A stretch of DNA of 5,290 nt from Planctomycetota bacterium (GTDB lineage: Bacteria > Planctomycetota > Brocadiia > Brocadiales > Brocadiaceae), in NCBI GenBank assembly GCA_023261465.1, contig JAHFOW010000200.1:1-5290 (forward strand), in the 5' to 3' direction. The translations under genes were made by a program, and so were the position numbers. The first letter of the stretch is position 1; each line of letters starts with the position of its first letter. The notes below the pieces were generated by a model. The model saw only the letters and a list, made by a program, of their open reading frames with translations. It made no database searches and had not been told where the DNA came from. This document shows, piece after piece, positions 1 to 5,290 of this stretch.

Positions 1-8
1 TGTGGAAA

Positions 9-37
9 TTCACTAGCTTGAATCAATGATATACAAT
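9..37 (+). promoter_or_regulatory. Possible sigma70-type promoter for the rubredoxin-cupin operon
   Basis: TTCACT at 9-14 (4 of 6 to TTGACA) is followed, after exactly 17 bases, by TACAAT at 32-37 (5 of 6 to TATAAT). Transcription would start near 44, leaving a leader of about 40 bases before the rubredoxin ATG at 86. A spaced dyad, ATCAAT at 22-27 and ATTGAT at 44-49, straddles the -10 box and could be a regulator site. It could equally be chance in AT-rich DNA. Only the sequence match supports this call. Confidence 0.35.
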
Positions 38-85
38 CGTCATATTGATCACTTTACACAGGGAATATAAGGAGAAGTTAAGAAA

Positions 86-244
86 ATGGAGAGATACAAA
101 TGCATGATTTGTGGATATATTTACGACCCAAATTTTGGCGATTCCGACCATGGAATTAATCCTGGTATTAGCTTTCAGAATTTACCCGATGATTGGGTCT
201 GTCCTCAATGTGGTGCTCCAAAGGAACAGTTTGAACAAATTTGA
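86..244 (+). CDS. Rubredoxin A (52 aa)
   Basis: Small cytoplasmic iron-sulfur protein that carries one electron on a mononuclear Fe(Cys)4 centre. The 52-residue length is typical of classical rubredoxins. The four ligands are visible as two knuckles: C6-x2-C9-G-Y near the N terminus and C39-P-x-C42-G-A-P near the C terminus. The core residues Y11, Y13, D14-P15 and D36-W37-V38-C39 are also present. The ATG at 86 is supported by AAGGAG at 69-74 (a rather long 11-base spacer) and by the family's short N terminus before the first Cys knuckle. The gene ends in TGA, 18 bases before the cupin start, so the two are probably cotranscribed. By hand alignment 37 of 52 residues match the second rubredoxin at 4071-4229. 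In anaerobes such proteins commonly donate electrons to superoxide reductase, rubrerythrin or flavodiiron proteins, but no such partner lies in this window. Family assignment is very secure; the redox partner is unknown. Confidence 0.96.
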   Translation: MERYKCMICGYIYDPNFGDSDHGINPGISFQNLPDDWVCPQCGAPKEQFEQI

Positions 245-262
245 AAATAAGGAAACAGGAAG

Positions 263-610
263 ATGGATCAAGATAAGAAACAGTCTCATATCAAAACACT
301 TGAATCTCAACCTGCGCGATTAAGTGATTTAGTGAATTACCAGGATTGCTCAGTGGTGAGCAGAGAAATTATTAATAAAAAGACAGGAACTGTAACGATA
401 TTTGCCTTTGATGAAGGGCAAGGGTTGAGTGAACATACAGCGCCATTTGATGCCTTAGTTTACCTTCTTGAGGGTGAGGTGGAAATTGTTATTTCTGGCA
501 GGCCTATTTGCTTGAAAGAAGGTGAAATAGTTATCATGCCTGCCAATAAACCGCATTCACTGAAAGCATTAAAAAAATTCAAGATGATGTTGACCATGAT
601 ACGGTCTTAA
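263..610 (+). CDS. Small single-domain cupin protein (115 aa)
   Basis: Predicted cytoplasmic beta-barrel protein of the cupin superfamily, made of one conserved domain covering about residues 45-113. Cupin motif 1 is seen as G52-Q-G54-L-S-E57-H58-T-A-P-F-D63 leading to L-L-E70-G71-E72. Only H58 of the usual HxH pair is present. Motif 2 is G87-E-I-V-I-M-P93-A-N-K-P-H98-S-L, in the classic P-x(4)-H form, so H58 and H98 are likely metal ligands. The start at 263 has AAGGA at 249-253 nine bases upstream. A longer overlapping frame beginning at 111 is only a shadow of the rubredoxin. Substrate and reaction cannot be read from the sequence. Cupins of this length act as small-molecule binding or metal-dependent proteins. 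Spacing suggests cotranscription with rubredoxin A, and a broken NDH-2 gene follows 15 bases later, so a redox or stress role is plausible but inferred. Confidence 0.88.
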   Translation: MDQDKKQSHIKTLESQPARLSDLVNYQDCSVVSREIINKKTGTVTIFAFDEGQGLSEHTAPFDALVYLLEGEVEIVISGRPICLKEGEIVIMPANKPHSLKALKKFKMMLTMIRS

Positions 611-625
611 CGCAAAGTATTACGA

Positions 626-1833
626 ATGGAAAACACAAAAAAATAGTTGTTATGGGGTCTGGCTATGGATGAATAACATCAACATTGAGATTAGCAAGGC
701 TATTTCGTAAGCATCTTGAGTATCAAATACACCTTATAGATAGAAATTCTTACCATACGCTTAAGACGCAATTACATGAAGCGGCTGTCCGAAAAGCCGA
801 AGTATCCATTCCTGTTAAACGTATTATAAAGAGACGAAATGTTATCTTTCATATTGGAGAAGTAACCAAAATCGATCCCATCGAACGTATTATTTACATG
901 GAGAACGAATCTTTGTCTTTCCGCCACTTAGTAATAGCACTTGGAAGTCAGGTAAATTTCTATGGTATCCCTGGATTGCAGGAGTATTCATTCCCACTTC
1001 AGACGTTGAGAGATGCCCAACAAATCTATACCTATATTACGCAACTCTGCGCGCGTGCTGCAACAGAACCGATTGAAGGACAACGAAAAGACATGCTTCG
1101 GTTTGTCATTGGAGGTGGTGGTTTGACAGGAGTAGAATTCGCCGCCGAACTTGTCGATTATACTGCCCAGTGCGCACATAACCATCACGTGAATTCGCGC
1201 GAGGTTGAAGTTGTTATCATTGAATCAGGTAATCGCGTAGTGCCACAGATGGAGGAATCCTTTGCGACTCGCATTCAAAACAAACTCCTTGGAAAAGGCG
1301 TGATAATTGTGACAAACACAAAAATTGTTAATCTTGCGCCTGATGCCGTTACACTCTCATCAGGCGAGGTATTGAAAACAAAGGCATTGATTTGGACAGG
1401 TGGCATTCGCATCAATGACCTTGCGCGAGAAAGCGGGTTAAAAACTGGACAAGTAGGACGTATTATTGTTGATAAGTATCTTCGTGTTGAGGGTTATCCT
1501 TTTATGTATGCCATTGGTGATAATGCGCTTGCGATGAATCCAGACACAGGAAAACCTGTTCCTGCCACAGCACAGTTTGCATTGCAGCAAGGGTGGCTGG
1601 TAGCGAACAATATCTACGCGGATATTTTTGGAATCGTGAGAGAACCATACCAGCCAAAGGTTTTGGGGGAGGTCGTCAGCCTGGGAAGACATCTTGCCAT
1701 TGGATGGTTAGCACTTCCCCTATTAAAGAAAATCACCTTTGTTGGTTTTTTGGGAAGTCTTCTTAAAACAGCTATTCAGGAAAAACACATCTTTCTCTTG
1801 AGAAGAGAGAGTAGAAATTGGATAACTTATTAA
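626..1833 (+). pseudogene. Type II NADH dehydrogenase (NDH-2), broken at its N-terminal FAD motif
   Basis: NDH-2 enzymes are single-subunit, non-proton-pumping flavoproteins that pass electrons from NADH through FAD to membrane quinones. The frame from TTG 685 to 1833 encodes 382 residues with family hallmarks: a Rossmann beta2 acidic residue in H-L-I-D19-R, the NADH-binding G-G-G-G-L-T-G (143-149) followed by acidic E180, the FAD motif A-I-G-D-N (276-280), the quinone-site-like A-Q-F-A-L-Q-Q-G (296-303), and a hydrophobic/basic C-terminal stretch (about 342-375) suited to membrane attachment. The true N terminus lies upstream. ATG 626 reads MENTKK and then hits TAG at 644. The A run at 637-643 has seven As; eight would continue as IVVMGSGYG, the first glycines of the FAD motif. 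That frame then meets TGA at 670-672, where GGA (the last Gly of GxGxxG) is expected. Repairing both lesions gives 402 residues, normal for the family. Starting at TTG 685 would lack the FAD-binding loop, so a working enzyme is unlikely. Sequencing error remains possible, chiefly for the A run. Confidence 0.86.
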
Positions 1834-1839
1834 CAAATT

Positions 1840-1869
1840 TTTCTATTGTGTTTTACAATTATATATAAT
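1840..1869 (+). promoter_or_regulatory. Possible promoter upstream of the CoADR-like gene
   Basis: A perfect TATAAT lies at 1864-1869 in the gene-free stretch after the NDH-2 remnant. The -35 region is poor: TTTCTA at 1840-1845 with an 18-base spacer matches the consensus weakly. If real, it would give a leader of about 200 bases to the gene at 2081, with the structured repeat at 1934-2024 sitting inside that leader. AT-rich DNA produces such -10 boxes by chance, so confidence is low. No clear rho-independent terminator is seen after 1833. Confidence 0.25.
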
Positions 1870-1933
1870 ACAAGTTATTAAAATGAAAGACATGATAATT
1901 TTTGTAATTACTCAAAATAGGGCACGAAAATAG

Positions 1934-2024
1934 TCGCGGGTATTCTGTTCCCTTAGGTCATTCCCGTGAAAAAGGGAACAATGCGGCAAAGCTATGGATT
2001 CCTGCTTCCGCAGGAATGACGCGA
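1934..2024. repeat. Structured intergenic repeat with nested inverted repeats (ATTCC-N10-GGAAT type)
   Basis: This block of about 91 bp is built from nested inverted repeats. The outermost pair is TCGCG (1934-1938) with CGCGA (2020-2024). The pair GTCATTCC (1957-1964) and GGAATGAC (2013-2020) is perfect over 8 bp. TGTTCCCTT (1946-1954) pairs perfectly with AAGGGAACA (1972-1980). ATTCCTGC (1998-2005) and GCAGGAAT (2010-2017) form an 8-bp stem around a TTCC loop. Alternative pairings compete, so several folds are possible. The last hairpin resembles the widely dispersed ATTCC-N-GGAAT palindromes, such as the dRS3 family of Neisseria, which occur in many copies between genes. There is no T tract after the stem, so a rho-independent terminator is not indicated. 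It probably landed between the promoter region and the gene at 2081. Copy number in this genome cannot be seen here. Confidence 0.7.
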
Positions 2025-2080
2025 AATAACGATCTAACATTATTTAGAGTAACTACGAACTTACGATTGGAGGCTATCAT

Positions 2081-2881
2081 ATGTCAAATGGTGGTAAACA
2101 TCTCGTAATCATCGGTGGCGTGGCGGCAGGGATGAAAGCGGCGGCCAAAGCACGGCGCGAATCGCCCACGATGAAGATTACTGTTGTGACTGATGAACAA
2201 TACATTTCCTATGCAAGTTGCGGCACACCATATTTTATTGGCAATATTGTCAAGGATTCAAAAAAGCTTATCCTCCGAGAAAGTCCCTATTTTAAGAACA
2301 TGCATAATATTGATGTCTTTACCAGGCATCAGGCCACAGCCATCGATACCAAGTCAAAAGAGGTCAAGGTCAATGACCTTGAAAAGGGACAATATCTCAT
2401 CTTTAATTACGACAAGCTTATTATTGCCACAGGGGCACAGCCCATTGTTCCTCCGCTGCCGGGAATTTCTTTGGACAATATCTTTACCCTGAGAACCGTT
2501 ACCGATGCGTTCAAGATAAAGTCATGCGTGGACAGCGGGAAGGTCAAAAATGCCGTGATTGTAGGCGGTGGGCTCATTGGCCTGGAAATGGCCGAGAATC
2601 TCGTTCTGAGGGGTATTAAGGTGACTGTTGTGGAACTTCTCGACCAAATCCTTCCTCCCTTGGATAAGGATATGGCAATGATTGTCCAGAAACACGTGAT
2701 GGAGAAGGGTGTTGATGTTGTTACATCGGACGGTGTAAAATCCTTCGAGGGAAACAGTAGTAATTTCGTGACAAAAGTGATAACGGGTAAACGACAGTTA
2801 CCGGCAGATATGGTTATTCTCTCCATTGGTATCAGACCTAATACCAAACTAGTACTGCAGCAAATTAATTATGAAACATAA
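2081..2881 (+). pseudogene. CoA-disulfide reductase-like flavoprotein, N-terminal part of a gene split by an inserted element
   Basis: The intact parent (2081-3859 minus 105 bp) would be a 557-residue pyridine nucleotide-disulfide oxidoreductase fused to a rhodanese domain. This matches the CoADR-Rhd family, whose members reduce CoA disulfides, persulfides or polysulfides with NAD(P)H. This part carries the FAD loop I-I-G-G-V-A-A-G (10-17), the single redox-active Cys C47 in Y-A-S-C-G-T-P-Y-F-I-G, the I-A-T-G motif (115-118), and the NAD(P)H loop V-G-G-G-L-I-G (161-167) with acidic E185 at the end of the next strand. The start ATG at 2081 has GGAGG at 2069-2073, a 7-base spacer. Native sequence runs to K256-L257; the last nine codons and the TAA at 2879-2881 come from the inserted element. 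The product would lack the C-terminal FAD-contacting segment, the dimer domain and the rhodanese domain, so CoADR activity is unlikely unless the halves associate. The family call is firm; the exact substrate (CoA disulfide or polysulfide) is not. Confidence 0.88.
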
Positions 2882-2953
2882 CAACTTGCCATTTTGCATA
2901 GTTCACCTAAAATATATGGCAATATAATGTTTCGCTAATTATGTGTCAATGTA
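2853..2953. mobile_element. Short inverted-repeat (MITE-like) element inside the CoADR-rhodanese gene
   Basis: About 101 bp flanked by CTAG at 2849-2852 and again at 2954-2957. Taking out the element plus one CTAG (105 bp) joins AAA-CTA to GCA-CAG and reads T-K-L-A-Q-E-A-G-I-E-I-G, exactly what this family should have there. The ends are imperfect inverted repeats of about 27 bp: both begin TAC and share TAATTA (2866-2871 and 2936-2941) and GAAACAT (2873-2879) paired with ATGTTTC (2927-2933). Inside, TTGCCAT (2886-2892) pairs with ATGGCAA (2916-2922). All pairs centre on about 2903, so the whole element can fold into one long imperfect hairpin. It encodes no protein and is probably mobilised by a transposase elsewhere. 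A CTAG duplication would suit elements that duplicate 4-bp YTAR targets (as IS5-type elements do). A TA duplication inside CTAG would suit IS630/Tc1-type mobilisation. The sequence cannot separate these two readings. Confidence 0.82.
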
Positions 2954-3013
2954 CTAGCACAGGAGGCAGGTATAGAGATTGGTACCACACGCGCCATAAA
3001 GGTAAATGAACGG

Positions 3014-3859
3014 ATGGAGACAAATATTCCCGATATATATGCCATTGGCGATTGTGCTGAGTGTGTCCATTTGGTAACGGGAAAACCCGCGTGGATTGCC
3101 TTAGGCTCTACGGCAGCCAAGATGGGTCGTGTTGCGGCTATAAACGTTACAGGCGGCGCCGATACCTTTAAGGGTGTTTTGGGTACGCTGATCGTGAAAG
3201 TGTTTGATCTGAATGTCGGGAAGGTGGGCATTTCTGAACGGGAGGCCATTACGGAGGGATTTAAGATCGAATCCACCATTGTCCCCGCAGGGGATATGGC
3301 CCATTATTATCCTGGCACAAAGGATATTATTATTAAACTCATTGCCGATGTGTCTTCCCGAAAACTCCTGGGGGCAGAAATCGTTGGAGAAGGTGTAGTC
3401 GACAAACGCATCGATATCATTGCAACGGCTCTAACTTTCGGTGTAACGATTGATCAAATCTCTAAACTCGATCTGGCCTATGCCCCACCGTATGCCATGT
3501 CAATGGATGCCCTTATTGTAGCTGCTAATGTCTTGAGTAATAAATTATTAGGGAAGACGGTTGGTATTCTTCCTCAGAAGGTTGTGGAAAAACGGGATCG
3601 AGGTGAGGATTTTATATTGCTTGATGTGAGGACGGAAATGGAGTATATGAGTGGTCATATTAAAGGATGCCAACACATTCCGTTGGATAAATTGGCACCA
3701 CGAGTCAATGAACTTGATAGCTCGAAAGAGATTATTACATACTGCCGAGCCGGGTTGCGTGCTGCTCAGGCTTATCGCATCTTGAAAAATGCAGGTTTTA
3801 GAAATGCAAAGTATATGGATGGCAGCATCATAGCATGGACGTATGGGTTAGAGAAATGA
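3014..3859 (+). pseudogene. CoADR-like C-terminal part with dimer and rhodanese domains (3' half of the split gene)
   Basis: Continues the frame of the gene at 2081 after the inserted element; native coding resumes at 2957. The first ATG is 3014, giving 281 residues. Visible parts: the second FAD contact I-Y-A-I-G-D-C-A-E (8-16), the dimerisation domain of the flavoprotein (about 55-178) with D-L-A-Y-A-P-P-Y (153-160), the tyrosine-bearing motif typical of CoA-disulfide reductases, and a C-terminal rhodanese domain (about 187-281). The rhodanese domain has L-L-D-V-R (202-206), the A/S-G-H-I-x-G-x-x-x-I-P pattern at 213-223, and the active-site loop C244-R-A-G-L-R. Such a domain carries sulfane sulfur as a persulfide on that Cys, which in the fusion would be handed to the flavoprotein. 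No good ribosome site lies near 3014, so expression would need reinitiation or a promoter within or beyond the element. The rhodanese domain itself is undamaged and could in principle still work. It is listed as pseudogene because the parent gene is interrupted; its own frame is open. Confidence 0.85.
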
Positions 3860-4070
3860 TGTGGGTGATTCCGCAGCATAAGCCAACAAAAAGTTATCTT
3901 GAAATACCAGGATTGTCTTTGTTTAAAAAGAATACATGAAAAAGGTATGGATAGCAGGCTCACACGGAACGATGGTGTAAAAAGTCGCTGCCTTTCATGC
4001 GAAAAGGTTGAAAAATATTCTACGCAACAACGTTTCCCATAAAAGAAAATGGAGAGAGGAGGGTAAGAAA
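3860..4070. other. Gene-free gap between the rhodanese end and rubredoxin B
   Basis: No convincing gene, RNA or terminator is seen. A 14-codon frame from ATG 3936 to TAA 3978 begins M-K-K-V-W-I-A-G-S-H-G. This loosely recalls the start of a nucleotide-sugar epimerase or reductase (a Rossmann-type V-x-I-A-G-x-x-G). The same frame stays open after the stop up to the rubredoxin. It has no ribosome site and may be a decayed gene tip or chance. The end of the gap holds AGGAGGG (4057-4063), a strong Shine-Dalgarno 7 bases before the rubredoxin ATG. Confidence 0.4.
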
Positions 4071-4229
4071 ATGGAAAAATATAGATGTAAAATTTGCGGG
4101 TATATTTATGACCCGAAAATAGGAGATACCGATCATGGGGTAAGTCCCGGCACTAGTTTTAAAAATTTACCGGAGGATTGGGTTTGCCCAGAATGTGGAG
4201 CACCGCAGGATCAATTTGAAAAAATTTGA
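4071..4229 (+). CDS. Rubredoxin B (52 aa)
   Basis: Second classical rubredoxin, a cytoplasmic one-electron carrier with a single Fe(Cys)4 site. Ligands are C6-x2-C9-G-Y and C39-P-x-C42-G-A-P, with the usual Y11, Y13, D14-P15 and D36-W37-V38. The length equals rubredoxin A. Of 52 residues 37 agree, and most changes are conservative (K/R, D/E, S/T, I/V), which points to duplication followed by purifying selection. The start is ATG 4071, set by AGGAGGG at 4057-4063 with an ideal 7-base spacer. The frame stays open upstream to a TTG at 4008, but that extension lacks a ribosome site and would put 21 unusual residues before a normal rubredoxin N terminus. It is probably expressed separately from the rubredoxin A operon, since 211 bases without a gene precede it. 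The downstream exported DUF6448-HHE gene begins 114 bases later, so cotranscription is possible but not shown. Partner proteins are not visible. Confidence 0.96.
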   Translation: MEKYRCKICGYIYDPKIGDTDHGVSPGTSFKNLPEDWVCPECGAPQDQFEKI

Positions 4230-4300
4230 CCAAAAGAGTCATCACGAAGAACATTATGGGTAACATCAAATGTATTTAATCCGGTGTTTGTAATGGAATC

Positions 4301-4317
4301 GTTTGAAATTTTCAAAC
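4301..4317. promoter_or_regulatory. Perfect 17-base palindrome, candidate operator of the DUF6448-HHE gene
   Basis: GTTTGAAATTTTCAAAC consists of two perfect 8-base arms around one central T. It lies 26 bases before the ATG at 4344, in the short leader of the exported gene. The arms have almost no loop, so a stable RNA hairpin is unlikely; a site for a dimeric DNA-binding regulator is the better reading. I do not recognise it as the site of a named regulator. It could also be chance in AT-rich DNA, but its length and position argue for a role. Confidence 0.45.
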
Positions 4318-4343
4318 ATTGAAATAATTAAAACGGAGGAAAT

Positions 4344-5290
4344 ATGAAAAGTAACAACGTTATTACCTCGCTAATAGTTTTTGTTGTCATATCTATGTCT
4401 CTTATTTTTGGATATAATGAAGTTTTTGCGCATTGTGATGGAATGGATGGTCCGGTGGTCAAGCCTGCACAAAAAGCGTTAGATACCGGAGATGTAAACC
4501 TCGTTCTCATTTGGGTGCAAAAGAAGGATGAATCTGAGATTAAAAAAGCCTTTCAGAGGGCACTTGCCGTTCGGAAATTAAGTCCGGAAGCTAAAGAACT
4601 CGCGGATATGTATTTCTTCGAGACGCTTGTTCGTGTTCACCGTGCTGGAGAAGGAGCGCCTTACACGGGTCTGAAACCAGCAGGACGTGATCTTGGCCCG
4701 GCAATTCCTGCAGCAGACAAGGCGCTTGAGTCCAGTTCAGTAGATCCGTTGTTGAAGCTTTTGACAGATACCATGCAAGGAGGCATTCAGGAACGTCTGA
4801 AAAACGCTGTTGCAAAGAAGAATTTCAACAAAGACGATGTCGAGGCAGGACGGGAGTATGTGAAAGCGTATGTCGAGTTCGTGCATTATGTTGAGGGTCT
4901 CTACGAAGCAAGTAAAAATCCAGCACATGGTCATTTTCAAGATCCCGAGGGAACCGGAACCCACAAAGAAGAGCATAAAGAAACAAAAGGAGGTGAGACC
5001 ATTGAATTCAAGATTCCCGAATCACTAAAAGTAGAGCATGAGAAACTTCATGCGGAGCTTGTTAAGGCCACCGAGGCAGGCGGCAAGATAGGAGATGCTG
5101 CCAAGGCAGTTGCGAAAATCTTACATCCACATTTTGTAAAGGAAGAAGAATACGCCTTACCACCACTTGTTTTATTATCTCTTTTAGCAGAAGGAAAAGT
5201 AACATCAGAGATGGGAAACGTGCTCGCGATGACCGATAGACTAAAGATGGAGCTGTCTCAGATGCTTGGAGAGCATAAAGCAATCGTTGC
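4344..5290 (+). CDS. Exported DUF6448-like protein fused to a hemerythrin-type HHE domain (partial, runs off the window)
   Basis: Open from ATG 4344 to the window edge: 315 complete codons and no stop. GGAGGA at 4335-4340 supports the start, with a short spacer. Residues 1-29 are a Sec-type signal peptide: basic start, hydrophobic core at 7-22, and V-F-A29 before the cut. The mature protein would begin H30-C-D-G-M-D-G-P. Residues 30 to about 192 match my memory of the DUF6448 family (function unknown), including the N-L-V-L-I-W-V-Q-K stretch (52-60), R-K-L-S-P-E-A-K-E-L-A-D (77-88) and G-A-P-Y-T-G-L-K-P-A-G-R-D-L-G-P-A (104-120). Residues 193-219 form a His- and charge-rich linker. From about 220 an HHE cation-binding domain follows: H232-E-K-L-H236, H261-P-H263-F-V-K-E-E-E269, and E310-H311. 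These are likely metal-binding positions. The domain is cut before its last helices by the window end. Hemerythrin domains hold a di-iron site for O2 or related ligands. An extracytoplasmic metal- or O2-binding role is inferred from the signal peptide. Confidence 0.9.
   Translation, partial: MKSNNVITSLIVFVVISMSLIFGYNEVFAHCDGMDGPVVKPAQKALDTGDVNLVLIWVQKKDESEIKKAFQRALAVRKLSPEAKELADMYFFETLVRVHRAGEGAPYTGLKPAGRDLGPAIPAADKALESSSVDPLLKLLTDTMQGGIQERLKNAVAKKNFNKDDVEAGREYVKAYVEFVHYVEGLYEASKNPAHGHFQDPEGTGTHKEEHKETKGGETIEFKIPESLKVEHEKLHAELVKATEAGGKIGDAAKAVAKILHPHFVKEEEYALPPLVLLSLLAEGKVTSEMGNVLAMTDRLKMELSQMLGEHKAIV
4989..5003 (+). promoter_or_regulatory. Internal Shine-Dalgarno plus ATT codon at the DUF6448-HHE joint
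   Basis: GGAGGTGA at 4989-4996 is a full anti-16S match lying inside the coding frame. After it comes ACC-ATT, the ATT at 5001 being in frame and followed by E-F-K-I-P-E-S-L-K, which is how stand-alone HHE proteins of this type begin after their Met. The spacing (7 bases from GGAGG to ATT) is ideal. Two readings are open: a second, unexported HHE protein is made by weak initiation at ATT, or this is the fossil start region of an HHE gene that became fused to its upstream neighbour. Neither is proven by the sequence alone. Confidence 0.5.

Noticed and set aside
111..323. 70-codon frame overlapping rubredoxin A and the cupin start
   Set aside because: Out of frame with two clear family members and has no ribosome site; a shadow.
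670..672. TGA read as glycine (the code of Gracilibacteria and SR1), since Gly is expected here
   Set aside because: Both rubredoxins and the rhodanese end in TGA exactly where those families should stop, Gly is otherwise encoded by GGN, and a separate frameshift lies just upstream. A mutation is simpler.
670..672. TGA as a selenocysteine codon
   Set aside because: The position is the glycine of a FAD-binding loop, not a redox Cys, and the frame is already broken at the A run.
1998..2017. Hairpin as a rho-independent terminator
   Set aside because: Strong stem but no T tract after it on either strand; better explained as part of a dispersed repeat.
2407..2847. 146-codon minus-strand frame inside the CoADR-like gene
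   Set aside because: Antisense shadow of a well-supported flavoprotein frame; no recognisable domain.
2853..2953. Intron or intein splitting the CoADR-like gene
   Set aside because: Far too short for a group I or II intron or an intein, carries stop codons, and has inverted ends with a CTAG/TA flank typical of a transposable element.
4049..4066. Five-codon ORF (ATG 4049 to TAA) in the rubredoxin B leader, resembling the start of rubredoxin A
   Set aside because: No ribosome site and too short; likely just the purine-rich Shine-Dalgarno region.
4008..4070. N-terminal extension of rubredoxin B from TTG 4008
   Set aside because: No ribosome site at 4008, while AGGAGGG lies 7 bases before ATG 4071, which gives a standard 52-residue rubredoxin.

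Overview
The window looks like bacterial chromosomal DNA, moderately AT-rich, with strong Shine-Dalgarno sites and every recognised gene on the + strand. The gene content is two rubredoxins, a small cupin, two pyridine-nucleotide flavoproteins and a hemerythrin-type protein. This fits an anaerobe or microaerophile with a redox and oxygen-handling locus. A strictly anaerobic environmental lineage, such as an anammox planctomycete or a Nitrospirota-like organism, is my guess from overall feel. Nothing in the window proves it.

Layout. 1-85: leader with a plausible sigma70-type promoter. 86-244: rubredoxin A. 263-610: small cupin, 18 bases behind it and probably in the same operon. 626-1833: a type II NADH dehydrogenase (NDH-2) gene that appears dead, because a one-base loss in an A run and an in-frame TGA both fall in its N-terminal FAD motif. 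1834-2080: gene-free stretch with a TATAAT box and a structured repeat of the ATTCC-N10-GGAAT type. 2081-3859: a CoA-disulfide-reductase-like flavoprotein fused to a C-terminal rhodanese domain, cut in two by an inverted-repeat element of about 101 bp at 2853-2953. Removing 105 bp restores one continuous 557-residue reading frame. 3860-4070: gene-free. 4071-4229: rubredoxin B, a close paralogue of A. 4230-4343: leader with a perfect 17-base palindrome. 4344 to the window end: an exported DUF6448-like domain fused to an HHE (hemerythrin-like) domain, running off the edge.

How the genes fit together. Rubredoxins are one-electron carriers that in anaerobes often feed O2- or superoxide-reducing enzymes. 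NDH-2 and CoA-disulfide reductases spend NAD(P)H on quinones, or on disulfides, polysulfides and peroxide-type substrates. Hemerythrin domains bind O2 or related ligands at a di-iron site. The theme is therefore redox balance and O2 or sulfur handling. Both large flavoenzyme genes are broken by unrelated lesions while the small genes look intact, which suggests that this strain or assembly is losing the NAD(P)H-linked part of the locus.

The most interesting points are the clean split of the CoADR-rhodanese gene by a short palindromic element, and the DUF6448-HHE fusion. At the fusion's domain joint sits a full Shine-Dalgarno followed by an in-frame ATT, as if a former stand-alone start codon had been captured.
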